Shown: one piece after another, positions 6,186-6,798 of the stretch
How positions within the stretch are numbered: the first letter of the stretch is position 1
How the letters are laid out: every line of letters starts with the position of its first letter
DNA from: a bacterium
GTDB lineage: Bacteria; Patescibacteriota; Patescibacteriia; Magasanikbacterales; GWA2-37-8
Length of the DNA: 6,798 nt
Assembly (NCBI GenBank): GCA_021790135.1
Contig: JAJYIJ010000055.1
Span: 1-6,798, forward strand
Reading direction: 5' to 3'
Program-made: the position numbers and the translations under genes
The notes under the pieces: model-generated
Seen by the model: only the letters and a program-made list of their open reading frames with translations
Database searches by the model: none
Told to the model about the DNA's origin: nothing

Positions 6186-6798
6186 ATGAAAACTACCACC
6201 AAATTGACACTCATCCGCTATTGGCAGGAGATAAGGAAACACTGGTTTTTAACCTCTGCTGTCGTACTTTTTGTCTCACTGGCGTCAGTCAGTGATGTTA
6301 TAATTCCTCTCTACTACAAGGACTTCTTTAACGTGCTCACAAACGGCCAGACTCCGGCCAACCAAACCAGGGCCCTGATCGGCATCCTTGTTTTTGTTGC
6401 GCTTTTTGAACTAACCCGCTGGGTAATGTGGCGTCTCGCCAGTATCACGAATAATGAACTGCAGCCACGCATTATCGCCGATTTGACCAATCAATGCTAT
6501 GCCTACATGCATAAGCATTCCTTTGCTTTCTTTAATAATAACTTCGTCGGCTCCCTCGTCAAACGCATCAGTTACTTTACGCGAGCATTTGAGAATATCG
6601 CCGATCGATTTACCTGGAACATCTTACCCTTAATTGTGGAAATGAGCTTTGTTCTGGTTGTATTGCTGCGTTTGAACCTCGTTCTCGGTCTGGCAGCTGC
6701 CGGCTGGATTTTGCTTTTTACGATCACCAATTGGATTTTCGCGACATACAAAATCAAATTTGACGTCCAACGCAGCGCGGCCGAAACTAAATCGACCG
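6186..6798 (+). CDS. ABC transporter, exporter-type permease domain (3'-partial)
   Basis: The frame is open from the ATG at 6186 to the window end, giving 204 residues of the N-terminal transmembrane domain. A basic cytoplasmic start (1-18) is followed by hydrophobic segments at about 20-42, 63-84 and a long hydrophobic stretch at 143-186 that probably holds two helices. The stretch FAFFNNNFVGSLVKRIS (113-129), followed by an F-ENIADRF region, matches the first cytoplasmic loop of fused permease-ATPase exporters (the usual form is FF--N-TGDL--R---D). A nucleotide-binding domain would be expected after the window edge, for a full length of roughly 580-620 residues. The substrate cannot be predicted; lipid, peptide or drug export are all possible in this family. 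It has its own promoter and sits after a terminator, so it is a separate transcription unit. No Shine-Dalgarno sequence is seen. Confidence 0.85.
   Translation, partial: MKTTTKLTLIRYWQEIRKHWFLTSAVVLFVSLASVSDVIIPLYYKDFFNVLTNGQTPANQTRALIGILVFVALFELTRWVMWRLASITNNELQPRIIADLTNQCYAYMHKHSFAFFNNNFVGSLVKRISYFTRAFENIADRFTWNILPLIVEMSFVLVVLLRLNLVLGLAAAGWILLFTITNWIFATYKIKFDVQRSAAETKST

Overview
The window carries most of an F-type ATP synthase operon read on the + strand, followed by a terminator, a new promoter and the 5' part of an ABC transporter gene. The recognisable subunit genes, in order, are atpF (5' end cut by the window edge), atpH, atpA, atpG, atpD and atpC. This is the canonical bacterial order, and atpB and atpE would be expected just upstream. 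Two extra genes interrupt it. A 97-residue cytoplasmic coiled-coil protein of unknown function lies between atpA and atpG, and a 196-residue predicted lipoprotein lies between atpG and atpD. Gene gaps are 2-8 nt, except for 30 nt before atpA, so one polycistronic transcript is likely.

Organism: a bacterium using standard stop codons (TAA, TAG and TGA all end genes here), with moderate GC, judged by eye to be below 50%. Several traits together suggest a Patescibacteria (CPR) type genome: a much shortened delta subunit, a b subunit with an Ala/Ser/Thr/Gly-rich head, small unrelated genes inside the atp operon, and no clear Shine-Dalgarno sequences. This is an inference from gene style; no marker gene in the window settles it.

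Layout: 1-533 atpF (peripheral stalk); 536-928 atpH (stalk to F1 connector); 959-2449 atpA; 2455-2748 coiled-coil orphan; 2752-3666 atpG (rotor shaft); 3675-4265 lipoprotein; 4270-5637 atpD (catalytic subunit); 5644-6054 atpC (epsilon); 6100-6127 hairpin terminator; 6140-6168 sigma70-type promoter; 6186 to the window end, ABC exporter permease domain.

Together the atp genes encode the F1 head (alpha, beta, gamma, delta, epsilon) plus the membrane-anchored b stator. Walker A and B motifs, the arginine finger and the catalytic glutamate are intact, so the enzyme looks functional. Its ion specificity cannot be read because the c subunit is outside the window. The parts most worth a second look are the two inserted genes, the delta subunit that seems to have lost the middle of its N-terminal bundle, and a shared start-codon context (T at -1 at all eight starts, GTATG at five) in place of ribosome binding sites.
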